Below, one piece after another: positions 23,290-31,887 of a DNA stretch of 49,392 nt. This DNA is from an uncultured bacterium (GTDB lineage Bacteria; Actinomycetota; Coriobacteriia; Coriobacteriales; Coriobacteriaceae), in assembly GCA_905215755.1 (NCBI GenBank), contig CAJMRE010000011.1, forward strand, positions 1 to 49,392, read 5' to 3'. Made by a program: the position numbers and the translations under genes. The notes under the pieces are model-generated. The model worked only from the letters and a program-made list of their open reading frames with translations. It did no database searches and was not told where the DNA came from. Each line of letters begins with the position of its first letter. Positions within the stretch are counted from its first letter, which is position 1.

Positions 23290-24927
23290 TTAGTACATAC
23301 CGCCGCCCTGCTGACCAGCGGTAGCAGCAGCGATAGCGTCCTCAAGCTGAGTGTTTTTGGGCACATCGGAGACGGTGGCCTCGGTGATGAGGATCAGGCT
23401 GGCGACAGAAGCAGCGTTCTGCAGGGTGACGCGGCTGACCTTGACGGGGTCGAGGACGCCCATCTCGATCATGTCGCCCCACTCGCCGTTGGCAGAGTTG
23501 AGACCCTGGCCGGCAGGCAGCTCGGCAACCTTGTCGACCACGACAGCGCCCTCAAAGCCAGCGTTCTTGGCGATGGTAGCGACCGGAGCGGTCAGAGCCT
23601 TCTTGACGATATCGACGCCGATCTTCTCCTCGGGGTCGTCAAGCTCAACGGCGTCGAGCGCAGGAGCAGCGTCCATGAAGGCGACGCCGCCACCGGCGAC
23701 GATGCCCTCCTCGACAGCAGCGCGGGTAGCCTGCAGGGCGTCCTCGACGCGATGCTTGATCTCCTTGAGCTCGGACTCGGTAGCAGCGCCGACCTTGATG
23801 ACGGCAACGCCACCGGAGAGCTTGGCCAGGCGCTCCTGGAGCTTCTCACGGTCGAAGTCAGAGGTGGTGTTCTCCATCTCACCCTTGATCTGAGCGATAC
23901 GAGCGTCGATGGCCTCCTTGGAGCCAGCGCCGCCGACGACGACGGTGTTGTCCTTGGAGATGGTGACGGACTTAGCGGTACCGAGCATATCGGCGGTAAT
24001 GTCAGCGACCTTCACGCCCAGCTCGTCCAGGGCAGCCTGGCCACCGGTGAGGACGGCGATGTCCTCGAGGATGCGCTTGCGGCGATCGCCGTAGCCCGGG
24101 GCCTTAACGGCGCAGACGTTGAGGGCACCACGGATCTTGTTGAGGACGAGGGTAGGCAGGGCCTCGCCGTCGATGTCCTCAGCGATGATGAGCAGGCCGC
24201 GGCCAGCGCGCTGGACAGCCTCGAGAACAGGCATGATGTCCTGGACGCTGGAAATCTTCTGGTCGGTGATGAGGATGTACGGATCCTTCATCACGGCCTC
24301 CATGCGGTCGTTGTCCGTGACGAAGTAAGCGGAGACGTAGCCCTTGTCGAACTGCATGCCCTCGACGGTGTCGATGGTGATATCGAACGTCTGGGAATCC
24401 TCGACGGTAATGACGCCGTCCTTGCCCACGACCTCCATGGCCTCGGCGATCTTCTCGCCGACCTCGGGGTCACCGGCGGAGATGGTACCGACGGAAGCAA
24501 TCTGCTCCTTGGTCTCGACCGGCTTGGCCTGCTTCTTCATCTCGGCGACGGCGGCGTTGACGGCCTTGTCGATGCCGCGACGGATGGCCAGCGGGTTAGC
24601 GCCAGCGGCGACGTTACGCAGACCATCGTTGACGATGGCCTGAGCGAGCAGGGTTGCGGTGGTGGTGCCGTCACCCACAGTGTCGTTGGTCTTGGTGGCG
24701 ACCTCCTTCACCAGCTGGGCACCCATGTTCTCGATGTTGTCCTCGAGCTCAATCTCCTTGGCGACGGAAACGCCGTCGTTGGTGATGGTCGGAGCACCGA
24801 ACGTGCGCTGCAGAGCGACATAGCGGCCCTTGGGGCCCATGGTGACGGTAACGGCGTCGGCCAGAGTGTTGACACCCTTGGCGAGCTTAGCGCGGGCATC
24901 GGTGTTGAACGTAATGTTCTTTGCCAT
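23290..24927 (-). CDS. groEL: Chaperonin GroEL (Hsp60)
   Basis: This is the large subunit of the ATP-driven folding chamber. The 545-residue length is standard. Family blocks include VTMGPKGRYV, NDGVSVAKEIELED, VGDGTTTATLLAQAI (ATP site), KAPGYGDRRKRILEDIAVLT and the signature AAVEEGIVAGGG. The C-terminus ends in the GGM-type tail QQGGGMY. It lies 96 bases downstream of groES in one operon. The pair is flanked by two long hairpins. Confidence 0.98.
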   Translation of the reverse strand: MAKNITFNTDARAKLAKGVNTLADAVTVTMGPKGRYVALQRTFGAPTITNDGVSVAKEIELEDNIENMGAQLVKEVATKTNDTVGDGTTTATLLAQAIVNDGLRNVAAGANPLAIRRGIDKAVNAAVAEMKKQAKPVETKEQIASVGTISAGDPEVGEKIAEAMEVVGKDGVITVEDSQTFDITIDTVEGMQFDKGYVSAYFVTDNDRMEAVMKDPYILITDQKISSVQDIMPVLEAVQRAGRGLLIIAEDIDGEALPTLVLNKIRGALNVCAVKAPGYGDRRKRILEDIAVLTGGQAALDELGVKVADITADMLGTAKSVTISKDNTVVVGGAGSKEAIDARIAQIKGEMENTTSDFDREKLQERLAKLSGGVAVIKVGAATESELKEIKHRVEDALQATRAAVEEGIVAGGGVAFMDAAPALDAVELDDPEEKIGVDIVKKALTAPVATIAKNAGFEGAVVVDKVAELPAGQGLNSANGEWGDMIEMGVLDPVKVSRVTLQNAASVASLILITEATVSDVPKNTQLEDAIAAATAGQQGGGMY

Positions 24928-25023
24928 GGTGAGTAATCCTCCAAAAGAAATGTGACTCGCGTCGCCGCTTCCGAGTCCTATGCGACGACCGCGATCAAAG
25001 ACGAATCCGAGAGCCTGGTGAAA

Positions 25024-25317
25024 CTAGGCCTCGACGACGGCGTAGATGTCGTCGGCGCGCATCAGCAGATACTTCTCGCCGTCGACCTTGACCTCGTTGC
25101 CACCGAACTTACCGTAGATGACAACGTCGCCAACCTTGACGTCCATGGGGATGCGCTCACCCTTGTCGTTGACCTTGCCGGCGCCCACGGCAACGATGGT
25201 GCCACGCTGCGGCTTCTCCTGAGCGTTACTGGCGATATACAGACCAGAAGCGGTCTTCTGCTCGGCCTCGTCGGGCTTGACCAGAACACGATCTGCAAGC
25301 GGCTTCAAAGACGACAT
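25024..25317 (-). CDS. groES: Co-chaperonin GroES (Hsp10)
   Basis: This is the heptameric lid of the GroEL chamber, 97 residues long as expected. PLADRVLVKPDEAEQKTASG is the classical start of the fold, and residues 31-50 contain the mobile-loop/roof region, followed by KVGDVVIYGKFGGNEVK. The start MSSLKPL has AGGAGGAG upstream. On the minus strand a TATAAC box (complement of 25346-25351) stands about 30 bases before the start. No CIRCE or HspR-type inverted repeat is visible between here and 25480. Confidence 0.97.
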   Translation of the reverse strand: MSSLKPLADRVLVKPDEAEQKTASGLYIASNAQEKPQRGTIVAVGAGKVNDKGERIPMDVKVGDVVIYGKFGGNEVKVDGEKYLLMRADDIYAVVEA

Positions 25318-25458
25318 GCTTGTCTCCTCCTTTTTGGGCCGCGCGGTTATACCACGCGAATTAACCCTTTTGTTTGCGTACGCGTTGAATGGTACCCACG
25401 AATGGCGGGTTATACAACACGGAGTCAAAAAATCTTATTTTTTGGCACTTAGATTTTC

Positions 25459-25659
25459 TGAATGCCGGGGGATAACTTAGCGGTGCCTCCCGTGTGGCTC
25501 CGGAGGGGCGGGGCATAAGGTTTCCTGCTCGGGCAGTCCTGCTCGCACGAAGGCCACATTAAGTGGCCTTCGGCTCGTGCGGAACTCGCGATAAACCTTA
25601 TGCCCCGCCCCTCCGGAGCCACACGGGAGGCAGGTTAACTAATTCGGTCCCGGCATTCA
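25459..25659. repeat. 201-bp hairpin B, upstream of groES
   Basis: Three nested inverted repeats are seen. Outermost is an 11-bp pair TGAATGCCGGG/CCCGGCATTCA (25459-25469 and 25649-25659). Next is a perfect 40-bp pair (25484-25523 and 25593-25632), starting TGCCTCCCGTGTGGCTCC. Inside is a core hairpin AAGGCCAC-ATTAA-GTGGCCTT. An asymmetric internal loop lies between the 40-bp stem and the core, as in hairpin A, although the arm sequences are unrelated. It lies between groES and the end of the YtcJ-like gene. The rest of 25318-25751 is the groES upstream region plus short AT-rich sequence. Confidence 0.9.
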
Positions 25660-25751
25660 TAAAAGTCGGTGCAGCAAAATGGCGATGCAGATGGTGCGAA
25701 TAAGAAAGGGGCACGTTGCTGAAACGTGCCCCTTATGAGTGGGGTATGAGG

Positions 25752-27389
25752 CTAGCGCTCGTAGATTAAGTTACCTGCCAGATAGGTGGCCTGAACCTTG
25801 GCGGCTTGGAGCTCTTGGGGGTCGATGGTGAGTGGGTTTTGGTCCAAGACTACCAGGTCGGCGTACTTGCCGGGCTCCAGGCTGCCGAGGTTTTGCTCGT
25901 CGCCCGCTGCATAGGCGCTGCCCAGGGTGTAGTTGCGCAGGGCTGTTGCCGCATCGATGCGCTCGCTCGGCAACCAGCCACCCTCGGGCCAGTGGCTTTT
26001 GGGGTCCTGGCGCGTGATGGCCGTGTAGAGCACGTTCATGCTGGTAACGGGCGTGATAGGGCTGTCAGTACCGAAGGCTTGGCGAATGCCGCGCTGCTTA
26101 TAGGTCGCAAACGGCCACATGATGCGGCTGCGCTCCAAGCCCAGATCGCGCTCCGGGCCACCCGGGTCGAGCGTGATGTGGCAAGGCTGGCTCGAGGCAA
26201 TGACGTTGAGTTTGCGCAGGCGATCGATGTCCTCGGGCAGGAGGTTCTCCAGATGCTCGAGCGTGTTATGGCCGTGCTGGGGCAGGCCGTACAGGTCGGC
26301 GGCCTCCTCGAAGATATCCAGTGCGGCATGAATCGCACCGTCACCAATGACGTGGATGCGCACGGTGTGGCCTCGCTCCGCGGCCGCCAGAACCAGCTTG
26401 CGCATGCGCTCAGCCGGGACCGTCAGACGGCCCTGGTCGCCCGGGAAGCGCGGATTGGTATAGGGCTCGGTGAGATATGCCGTGTGTTCGCTCGACACGC
26501 CGTCGAAGAACTGCTTAAAACCCGGCGCCGAAAGCAGTGCGTTGTTCGCGTAACGTACCTGCAGCTCTTCTAGACGCGACTGGTCATCCAGCAGCGTGGG
26601 GAACAGATGGGCACGAATGCCCAGCTTGCCGGCCGTCTGCAATTTGTCGTAGACATCGTCGCGGATAAAATCGCAGCCCGGCATGGGCATGAGCGACATA
26701 TCGCAGATCGAAGTAATACCCTGCTCGGCCATGCGCCTCATTTGATCGGCGTAAGCGCTTGCGATGCGACCTTCGCCCAGCCACTCAAGGCAGCGCGGTA
26801 GCAGCTGCATGGCAGCCGCCTCGTGAGCAATACCCGTGAGCTCGCCGTTTGCGTCCTTGTCGTAGCTGCCGCCCGCCGGTGGCTCGCTGTCGCGCGTGAC
26901 GCCGAGTGCATCGAGTGCGCGGCTGTTGAGCCACAGCGTGTGCCCGTCGCCCGAATACATAACACAGGGACGATCGGGGAATGCCACATCGAGCGACGCC
27001 TTGGTAGGATGCTCGGGCGGGTCCCAACGGTAGTCGCGCCAGCCCTGCGTCACAACCCAAGCGTCGTCGGGCAGGTCCTGGGAAAACTCGAGCGCATGTT
27101 GCACCAGCGCCGCCTCGGACGTGCCCATATCCATGAGCATGTACGGCGAGGAACCGACCGAGGTATGGAAGAAGTGCAGATGAGCGTCATGGAAACCGGG
27201 GCAGACAAACTGCTCACCGTAGTCGATAACCGGCGTGGCGGCAGGCGCGGCGGCAATCACGTCATCGGGCGCACCGACTGCGACGATACGGTCGCCTGCG
27301 ATGGCAATCGCCAGCTCGCGGGCGGTATCGATGCCGTCTTGCGCGGTAAAGACGTTCTTGGAGCGGATAATCCGATCGATATGTTGCAT
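25752..27389 (-). CDS. YtcJ-like metal-dependent amidohydrolase
   Basis: This protein of about 545 residues belongs to amidohydrolase family 3 (TIM-barrel). The N-terminal beta-sandwich precedes the metal motif PGFHDAHLHFFH. Further blocks are VIGDGAIHAALD, the HNTLEHLENL stretch and the C-terminal FGTDSPITPVTSM aspartate motif. Members hydrolyse amide or formamide bonds; the substrate cannot be read here. The start is uncertain among three clustered ATGs (27389, 27395, 27401); MQHIDRII was chosen because GGGGAT lies 4-5 bases before it. It is divergent from the M20 hydrolase gene. Confidence 0.88.
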   Translation of the reverse strand: MQHIDRIIRSKNVFTAQDGIDTARELAIAIAGDRIVAVGAPDDVIAAAPAATPVIDYGEQFVCPGFHDAHLHFFHTSVGSSPYMLMDMGTSEAALVQHALEFSQDLPDDAWVVTQGWRDYRWDPPEHPTKASLDVAFPDRPCVMYSGDGHTLWLNSRALDALGVTRDSEPPAGGSYDKDANGELTGIAHEAAAMQLLPRCLEWLGEGRIASAYADQMRRMAEQGITSICDMSLMPMPGCDFIRDDVYDKLQTAGKLGIRAHLFPTLLDDQSRLEELQVRYANNALLSAPGFKQFFDGVSSEHTAYLTEPYTNPRFPGDQGRLTVPAERMRKLVLAAAERGHTVRIHVIGDGAIHAALDIFEEAADLYGLPQHGHNTLEHLENLLPEDIDRLRKLNVIASSQPCHITLDPGGPERDLGLERSRIMWPFATYKQRGIRQAFGTDSPITPVTSMNVLYTAITRQDPKSHWPEGGWLPSERIDAATALRNYTLGSAYAAGDEQNLGSLEPGKYADLVVLDQNPLTIDPQELQAAKVQATYLAGNLIYER

Positions 27390-27476
27390 GGGCATCCCCA
27401 TCTCTGGCAGGAAATTCAACACCCCCGAGTGTACTCCCCCGCCCTTGTAACAAAACCCCGAGTGTCAAACGGCAAC

Positions 27477-27506
27477 TTTACCAGCCCTAGCGGCAGGTGG
27501 CATACT
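27477..27506 (+). promoter_or_regulatory. Candidate promoter of the M20 hydrolase
   Basis: TTTACC and CATACT are separated by 18 bases, about 50 bases before the start codon. A direct repeat CCCCGAGTGT occurs just upstream (27423-27432 and 27456-27465) and could be a regulator site. Confidence 0.4.
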
Positions 27507-27557
27507 GGAGAGAGCCTGTACGATTTTGCGATCAACCCAGCAAGGAGCAAATCGACC

Positions 27558-29021
27558 ATGACGAAGACCAAGGCACAGCAGATTATGGCGGCGACCGAGG
27601 CTCGCGCGGCTGACGACGTCACCGCAGCCATCAAAGATATCGCTACCGAGTTTGAGCCCTATATCATCAAGCAGCGCCGCCACTTCCATAAGCACCCGGA
27701 GCTGAGCCTCGCCGAGGAGCGCACGACCTCCGACATCGCCAACCAGCTTGACGCCATGAATATCCCCTACGAGCGTCCCCTTAAGACGGGCCTTGTGGCG
27801 ACCCTTCGCGGCACCGCGCCGGATGCCTACCGCGAGGACGGCACGCCACGCCGCCGCATCCTGCTGCGCGCCGACATCGACGCCCTGCCCGTTACCGAGC
27901 AGACCGGCGAGGAGTTTGCCAGCGTCAACGAGGGCTGCATGCACGCCTGCGGCCACGACTGCCACATCGCCATGATGCTCGGCACGCTGCAGATCCTGCG
28001 CCATATGACCGACGACATCCACGGCGAGGTCCGCATCGTCTTCCAGCCCAGCGAGGAAAACGGCCAGGGCGCCAAGCTCATGATCGGCACGGGCGTGCTC
28101 GACGGCGTCGATGGTGCCTACGCCGCGCATATCTGGAGCGAAGTCGACGCCGGCACCGTGAGCTGTGAGCCCGGCCCGCGCATGGCAAACACCGACTGGT
28201 TCCGCATCGATGTCCGCGGCACCTCGTGCCATGGCGCCATGCCCCAGCGCGGCCACGACGCCGTTATGGTGGCTGCCGAGATCGTCAACGCCCTGCAGAC
28301 CATCGTCTCGCGCGAGATCAGCCCCTACGAGCCGGCTGTCATCACCGTCGGCGAGCTGCACGGCGGCACCGCGCGCAACGTTATCGCCGGCACGGCCTAC
28401 CTCGCCGGCACGGTGCGCACCTATGGCGACAAGACGCACGAGGAAATGCCCGAGCTTATGCGCCGCATCGTGGAGCACACCGCGGCAGCCCTGGGCGCAG
28501 AGGCCGAACTTACCGACTACACCATCGCCAACTACAAGGTCGAAAACGACGTCGCCTCGAGCGAGCGTTGTCGTCAGGCCGTGGTCAAGTGCTTGAGCCC
28601 CGCGGGCGAAGGCCATTATCGCGGCACGCTTTCGGGCGAGGACTTCTCGGAGTACCTGCGCCGCGTGCCGGGCGTGCTCGCCTTTGTAGGTACGCGCAAC
28701 CCCCAGATTGGCGCCACGTACGCCCAACATTCTTGCTTCTACAAGATTGACGAGACCGTGCTGGCAAAGGGCTCCATGGTGGCCGCCCAGTATGCTATCG
28801 ACTTTTTGGCCGAGCCCACGCAAGAGGAGCTCGACGGCCCCACGATCGCCGCGGTTGCCGAGACCAACCCCGACTTGGCCGCCAAGCTGCGCTCTGCCAA
28901 GGCCACGGCCGCTGAGGCGCGCGACGCCATGCACGATGCTCGCACCGCCCGCCATGCTGCAATCAAGGGCATCCACGATGCGCGGGCTGCCGCTCGCCAC
29001 GAGGAAAAGCGCGACGAGTAG
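27558..29021 (+). CDS. M20-family amidohydrolase/peptidase with C-terminal helical tail
   Basis: This 487-residue zinc hydrolase of the M20D/amidohydrolase type acts on N-acyl amino acids or dipeptides. Visible motifs are RADIDALPV (about residue 110), the metal-ligand CMHACGHDCHIAMML, and the catalytic Glu pair in FQPSEENGQGA. GTSCHGAMP marks the dimerisation lid. The family core ends near residue 420. The last ~60 residues are an Ala/Arg/His-rich, probably helical tail (ARTARHAAIKGIHDARAAAR) not usual in the family. The start has AAGGAG 10 bases upstream; the longer upstream frame overlaps the divergent gene and is not credible. Confidence 0.9.
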   Translation: MTKTKAQQIMAATEARAADDVTAAIKDIATEFEPYIIKQRRHFHKHPELSLAEERTTSDIANQLDAMNIPYERPLKTGLVATLRGTAPDAYREDGTPRRRILLRADIDALPVTEQTGEEFASVNEGCMHACGHDCHIAMMLGTLQILRHMTDDIHGEVRIVFQPSEENGQGAKLMIGTGVLDGVDGAYAAHIWSEVDAGTVSCEPGPRMANTDWFRIDVRGTSCHGAMPQRGHDAVMVAAEIVNALQTIVSREISPYEPAVITVGELHGGTARNVIAGTAYLAGTVRTYGDKTHEEMPELMRRIVEHTAAALGAEAELTDYTIANYKVENDVASSERCRQAVVKCLSPAGEGHYRGTLSGEDFSEYLRRVPGVLAFVGTRNPQIGATYAQHSCFYKIDETVLAKGSMVAAQYAIDFLAEPTQEELDGPTIAAVAETNPDLAAKLRSAKATAAEARDAMHDARTARHAAIKGIHDARAAARHEEKRDE

Positions 29022-29056
29022 CCGTCACGCCCATCCATAACAGCCTGGCTAAAGCA

Positions 29057-29095
29057 AAGCGGGGGCGGACGTTATCTCAACGTTCGCCCCCGCTT
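29057..29095. terminator. Terminator hairpin between convergent genes
   Basis: AAGCGGGGGCGGACGTT pairs with AACGTTCGCCCCCGCTT (one mismatch) around ATCTC. It stands between the convergent M20 and DUF2752 genes and could serve both strands, though T-tracts are weak. Confidence 0.7.
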
Positions 29096-29127
29096 ATGTG
29101 TCGACCGTTTTTCTAGCGCGTCCTCCG

Positions 29128-29604
29128 TCACGCCAGGTAAGAGCGAAGGATGGTGAGCCAGCGTGGGGGTTCGAGGTGGATGATATCGTCGGGAACTCCG
29201 GCGGGCGCATAGCCGCCAAAGAGCAGACCGGCATCTGCCGGATTGATGAGGCGCACGATCCATACGACGACGACCAGCACGCACAACACGGTGACCGCAA
29301 TGTCGATACCACGCTTTAGCTTGCTCGATGCCACCTCCTCGCGCACGAACGCGAGCACAAACGCAATCGGCACCACCCAAAACAGCGGATGGTAGGCAAA
29401 GGCAGCCGCATAATCGAGGCGCAGCGCCGCCAGCCACGCCCTCGTCATGCCGCATCCCGGACAAGGAATGCCCGTCATCAATCGAAAAATGCAGCCAATG
29501 TCGAGCAGGTAGAGCGCGAGCCAGGCGACAAAGAGCGCGCCGGTGCAAAAAAGGGCGCGGCGAAGGAGCTCTGCCGTGCCCCTATGTCCCTGGAAGCTGT
29601 TCAC
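29128..29604 (-). CDS. DUF2752 membrane protein
   Basis: This 158-residue protein has about three transmembrane segments. The DUF2752 hallmark is GIPCPGCGMTRAWLAALRLD, with two cysteines at the membrane edge, followed by AFAYHPLFWVVP. Function is unknown. The GTG start (MNSFQGH) was chosen because it lies 13 bases after the upstream stop with AAGGG before it; a longer frame would overlap the upstream gene by 47 bases. It is probably cotranscribed with the zinc-ribbon DUF4234 gene. Confidence 0.75.
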   Translation of the reverse strand: MNSFQGHRGTAELLRRALFCTGALFVAWLALYLLDIGCIFRLMTGIPCPGCGMTRAWLAALRLDYAAAFAYHPLFWVVPIAFVLAFVREEVASSKLKRGIDIAVTVLCVLVVVVWIVRLINPADAGLLFGGYAPAGVPDDIIHLEPPRWLTILRSYLA

Positions 29605-29617
29605 GCCGCCCTTATTG

Positions 29618-30226
29618 TTAGGCACGAGCGCCAAGGCGAGTGTTGTAAGCCGTTGCCATGGCATTGGTATTATTGATGACGATGTTCATAGCGAAGATGG
29701 GACCAAGGCCGCACAGGAGCGCGCCGAAGATCTGCCACAGAAGAACGGTGGTGCCGTTTTCCTGGAACACCAGGCCGTAGCGAGGAGCGTTGGCCTGCAG
29801 GCGGTTGCCAATCTTGTAATACCAGTAGTACGCGTAGAAGCCGCAGGTCACAAACGATAGAAGGATGAATTCCGCCAGACCCGGCGTGTAATCGCCGTCA
29901 TCCTGACACAACGTGTTGACGTCGCGTGCCAAGCAATACAGGAAGTAGAACGAATAGATACCGCAGGTCACAAGAGAGAGCAGCAGCCAGCCGATCAGGC
30001 TGCGGTCAGCCTTAATGGGGTCATAGCCCATCGGAGCGGATGCGGACTGTTGGGCGTATTGACCGGTGTACTGCTGCTGAGGCTGGGGCGCGGGCTGAAT
30101 AGCCTGGGCCGGAGCGGGCTGGGGCTGCGGGGCCGCAGCGGCAGAAGCGGCACCAACGGCGGATCCGCAAACAGGGCAGAATTTGGCATCATCCGAAATG
30201 GGAGAACCACAAGTGGGACAGAACAT
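29618..30226 (-). CDS. Zinc-ribbon membrane protein with DUF4234-type repeats
   Basis: This protein has 202 residues. An N-terminal zinc ribbon (CPTCGSPISDDAKFCPVCGS, four cysteines, residues 3-22) is followed by a Pro/Gln/Ala-rich linker (about 25-70). The membrane part has two similar halves (LLSLVTCGIYSFYFLYCLAR and LLSFVTCGFYAYYWYYKIG) and a final transmembrane segment. Function is unknown; similar proteins are thought to sense or scaffold at the membrane. AAGGAGAGG precedes the ATG. The next gene downstream is the DUF2752 protein. Confidence 0.8.
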   Translation of the reverse strand: MFCPTCGSPISDDAKFCPVCGSAVGAASAAAAPQPQPAPAQAIQPAPQPQQQYTGQYAQQSASAPMGYDPIKADRSLIGWLLLSLVTCGIYSFYFLYCLARDVNTLCQDDGDYTPGLAEFILLSFVTCGFYAYYWYYKIGNRLQANAPRYGLVFQENGTTVLLWQIFGALLCGLGPIFAMNIVINNTNAMATAYNTRLGARA

Positions 30227-30376
30227 GAGCCTCTCCTTTTCCTAAGGCGTCGCACGCCTTCAAACCTTACACGTCTACGTTCTCAACAATAGCCGCGACG
30301 TTGTTGCGCAACATTGACCAATTTCCGAGAAATTTTGCTGCAACCGTTTTCCCAGGCATTTTCTTGCTTTCGCAGT

Positions 30377-30413
30377 AGAAAAAGGCACCCCGGGCTCAGT
30401 TGCCCAGGGCGCC
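30377..30413 (-). terminator. Terminator of the DUF4013 gene
   Basis: In the minus direction GGCGCCCTGGGC pairs with GCCCGGGGTGCC (imperfect) around a 6-base loop and is followed by TTTTTC. It lies 9 bases past the stop codon. Confidence 0.75.
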
Positions 30414-30421
30414 TCGACCGG

Positions 30422-31738
30422 CTATTCGGTTTGATTGTTTTCGGCAGCAGGATTATCGCCCGGCTCATCCGCCGGCGTGGCAACGGCATCCCAATCGGGC
30501 TCCGCAGGCGTCGCCTCGGACGCCGGTGCGGGGACAGGAGCAGGTGCCGGGGCAGGGGCAGGCGCGGGTGCCGGGGCAGGTGCAGGCGCGGGCGCCGGGG
30601 CAGGCGCAGCACCAGTGGCTGCCGTGGGATTGAATCCCGCAGGAGCAGGCTTCTTCTCACCCGGGAGCACAAAAGTCAAAACGTCGTCCTTGTCCTCATC
30701 GGCCCATTCGCTTGCATAACGTGCAGCCCAATAGCCAACGGCACGGTGCTTGAGCATCTTGCCAAAGACCGTAAGGAACACCGTGACGAATGCAATCAGC
30801 ACCAGGAACAATACGAGCGTGACACCACCGGCGGTAACAATCGCCTCGATACCCGTGGGGCGATAGTAATAGCCGTACGCGCCAATTCCGGCGATGGCAC
30901 CAAAGACAGCTGTCAAGATCCACGTAATGGCGTTGGAAACCAGGCCCGTCAAAAACTCGGGAAGGAACGAAGCACAGAACAGCTTGGTCTTGTTGTGCTT
31001 AAAGGCCGCCCAGACCTTATCGAGCGAAAACGCGCTCTCGACGCGCCCGGTCACCGCAAAGTGCATCACGGCAATGTCGGCGAACATCTTAAAGAAGACA
31101 CCCAGAATCGCCGAGGCAATTAGCGCCAGGACAAGCAGGCCAAGCGAGCCAAACAGCGCAGCTTCGAGCGCATAAGAGCCGTAATACGAATACGAGCCTG
31201 CGGCGCCAATTACCGCGCCCTCCGCCAGCGAAAGCACTACACCGATAATGGGAATGGCAGCGATAAACTCGAGTACGACCGAAATAACGCTCGAAAAGAT
31301 TCCGAGACCAAACGACGTGGAACGCATCAACGGACGACCCATGCCGTCATCGATCTTAAGCGACAGGTCGCGACCCCACTCGATGCCAAAGCCCGAACCG
31401 CACACGCTCGCCACGTAGGCAGCCAAAAAGCCGATGGCAGCCGCAATACCGCCGATAACGGGGATGAACAGCACGAGTACCGACACGACACAGATAAGCG
31501 CCGGCAAAAAAGCGATCTGGCACACGCGCTGCAGCACGCCCGGAGTCTTGGTCATATCCTCAAACGCCTGAGCCACACAGCCCTTTGGCGCATTCGCCAC
31601 GGGCGGTTGCGGAACAAACTGCTGGGGCTGAGGCTGTCCCTGGGGAGCGGGGCCAGCGGCACCGGCATTAGGAGCACCACACACGCCGCAGAACTTGTCG
31701 TTATCGCCCATGGGGGCGCCGCACTGCGAGCAGAACAT
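30422..31738 (-). CDS. Zinc-ribbon DUF4013 membrane protein with Ala-Pro repeat tail
   Basis: This protein has 438 residues. The N-terminus is a zinc ribbon (CSQCGAPMGDNDKFCGVCGA), then a Gln/Pro linker, then a DUF4013-like multi-pass membrane domain with about six transmembrane segments (residues about 75-345). The C-terminal tail includes about 15 consecutive Ala-Pro pairs, encoded by a GC-rich hexanucleotide-like repeat near 30530-30610, and ends acidic. Function is unknown. The start MFCSQC has AAGGGATGA upstream. It shares architecture (zinc ribbon plus membrane domain) with the gene at 29618. Confidence 0.8.
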   Translation of the reverse strand: MFCSQCGAPMGDNDKFCGVCGAPNAGAAGPAPQGQPQPQQFVPQPPVANAPKGCVAQAFEDMTKTPGVLQRVCQIAFLPALICVVSVLVLFIPVIGGIAAAIGFLAAYVASVCGSGFGIEWGRDLSLKIDDGMGRPLMRSTSFGLGIFSSVISVVLEFIAAIPIIGVVLSLAEGAVIGAAGSYSYYGSYALEAALFGSLGLLVLALIASAILGVFFKMFADIAVMHFAVTGRVESAFSLDKVWAAFKHNKTKLFCASFLPEFLTGLVSNAITWILTAVFGAIAGIGAYGYYYRPTGIEAIVTAGGVTLVLFLVLIAFVTVFLTVFGKMLKHRAVGYWAARYASEWADEDKDDVLTFVLPGEKKPAPAGFNPTAATGAAPAPAPAPAPAPAPAPAPAPAPAPVPAPASEATPAEPDWDAVATPADEPGDNPAAENNQTE

Positions 31739-31887
31739 AGAATCATCCCTTCGTATCTTGAACGAATCACTTGGATCGCAAACGTTGTCTTTAGCATCAT
31801 TATTGCCCAATGTGGGGTCAAATACTCAAAGATGACCGATTTGCAAGGTACACGGCGCCAGCAGGCGGTTCGTTGAATACGTCTGTG

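Noticed and set aside
25318..25480. CIRCE element upstream of groES
   Set aside because: No TTAGCACTC-N9-GAGTGCTAA or close variant could be found by eye.
26823..29021. Long N-terminal extension of the M20 hydrolase
   Set aside because: The extra part overlaps the divergent amidohydrolase in antisense; the family fold starts after 27558.
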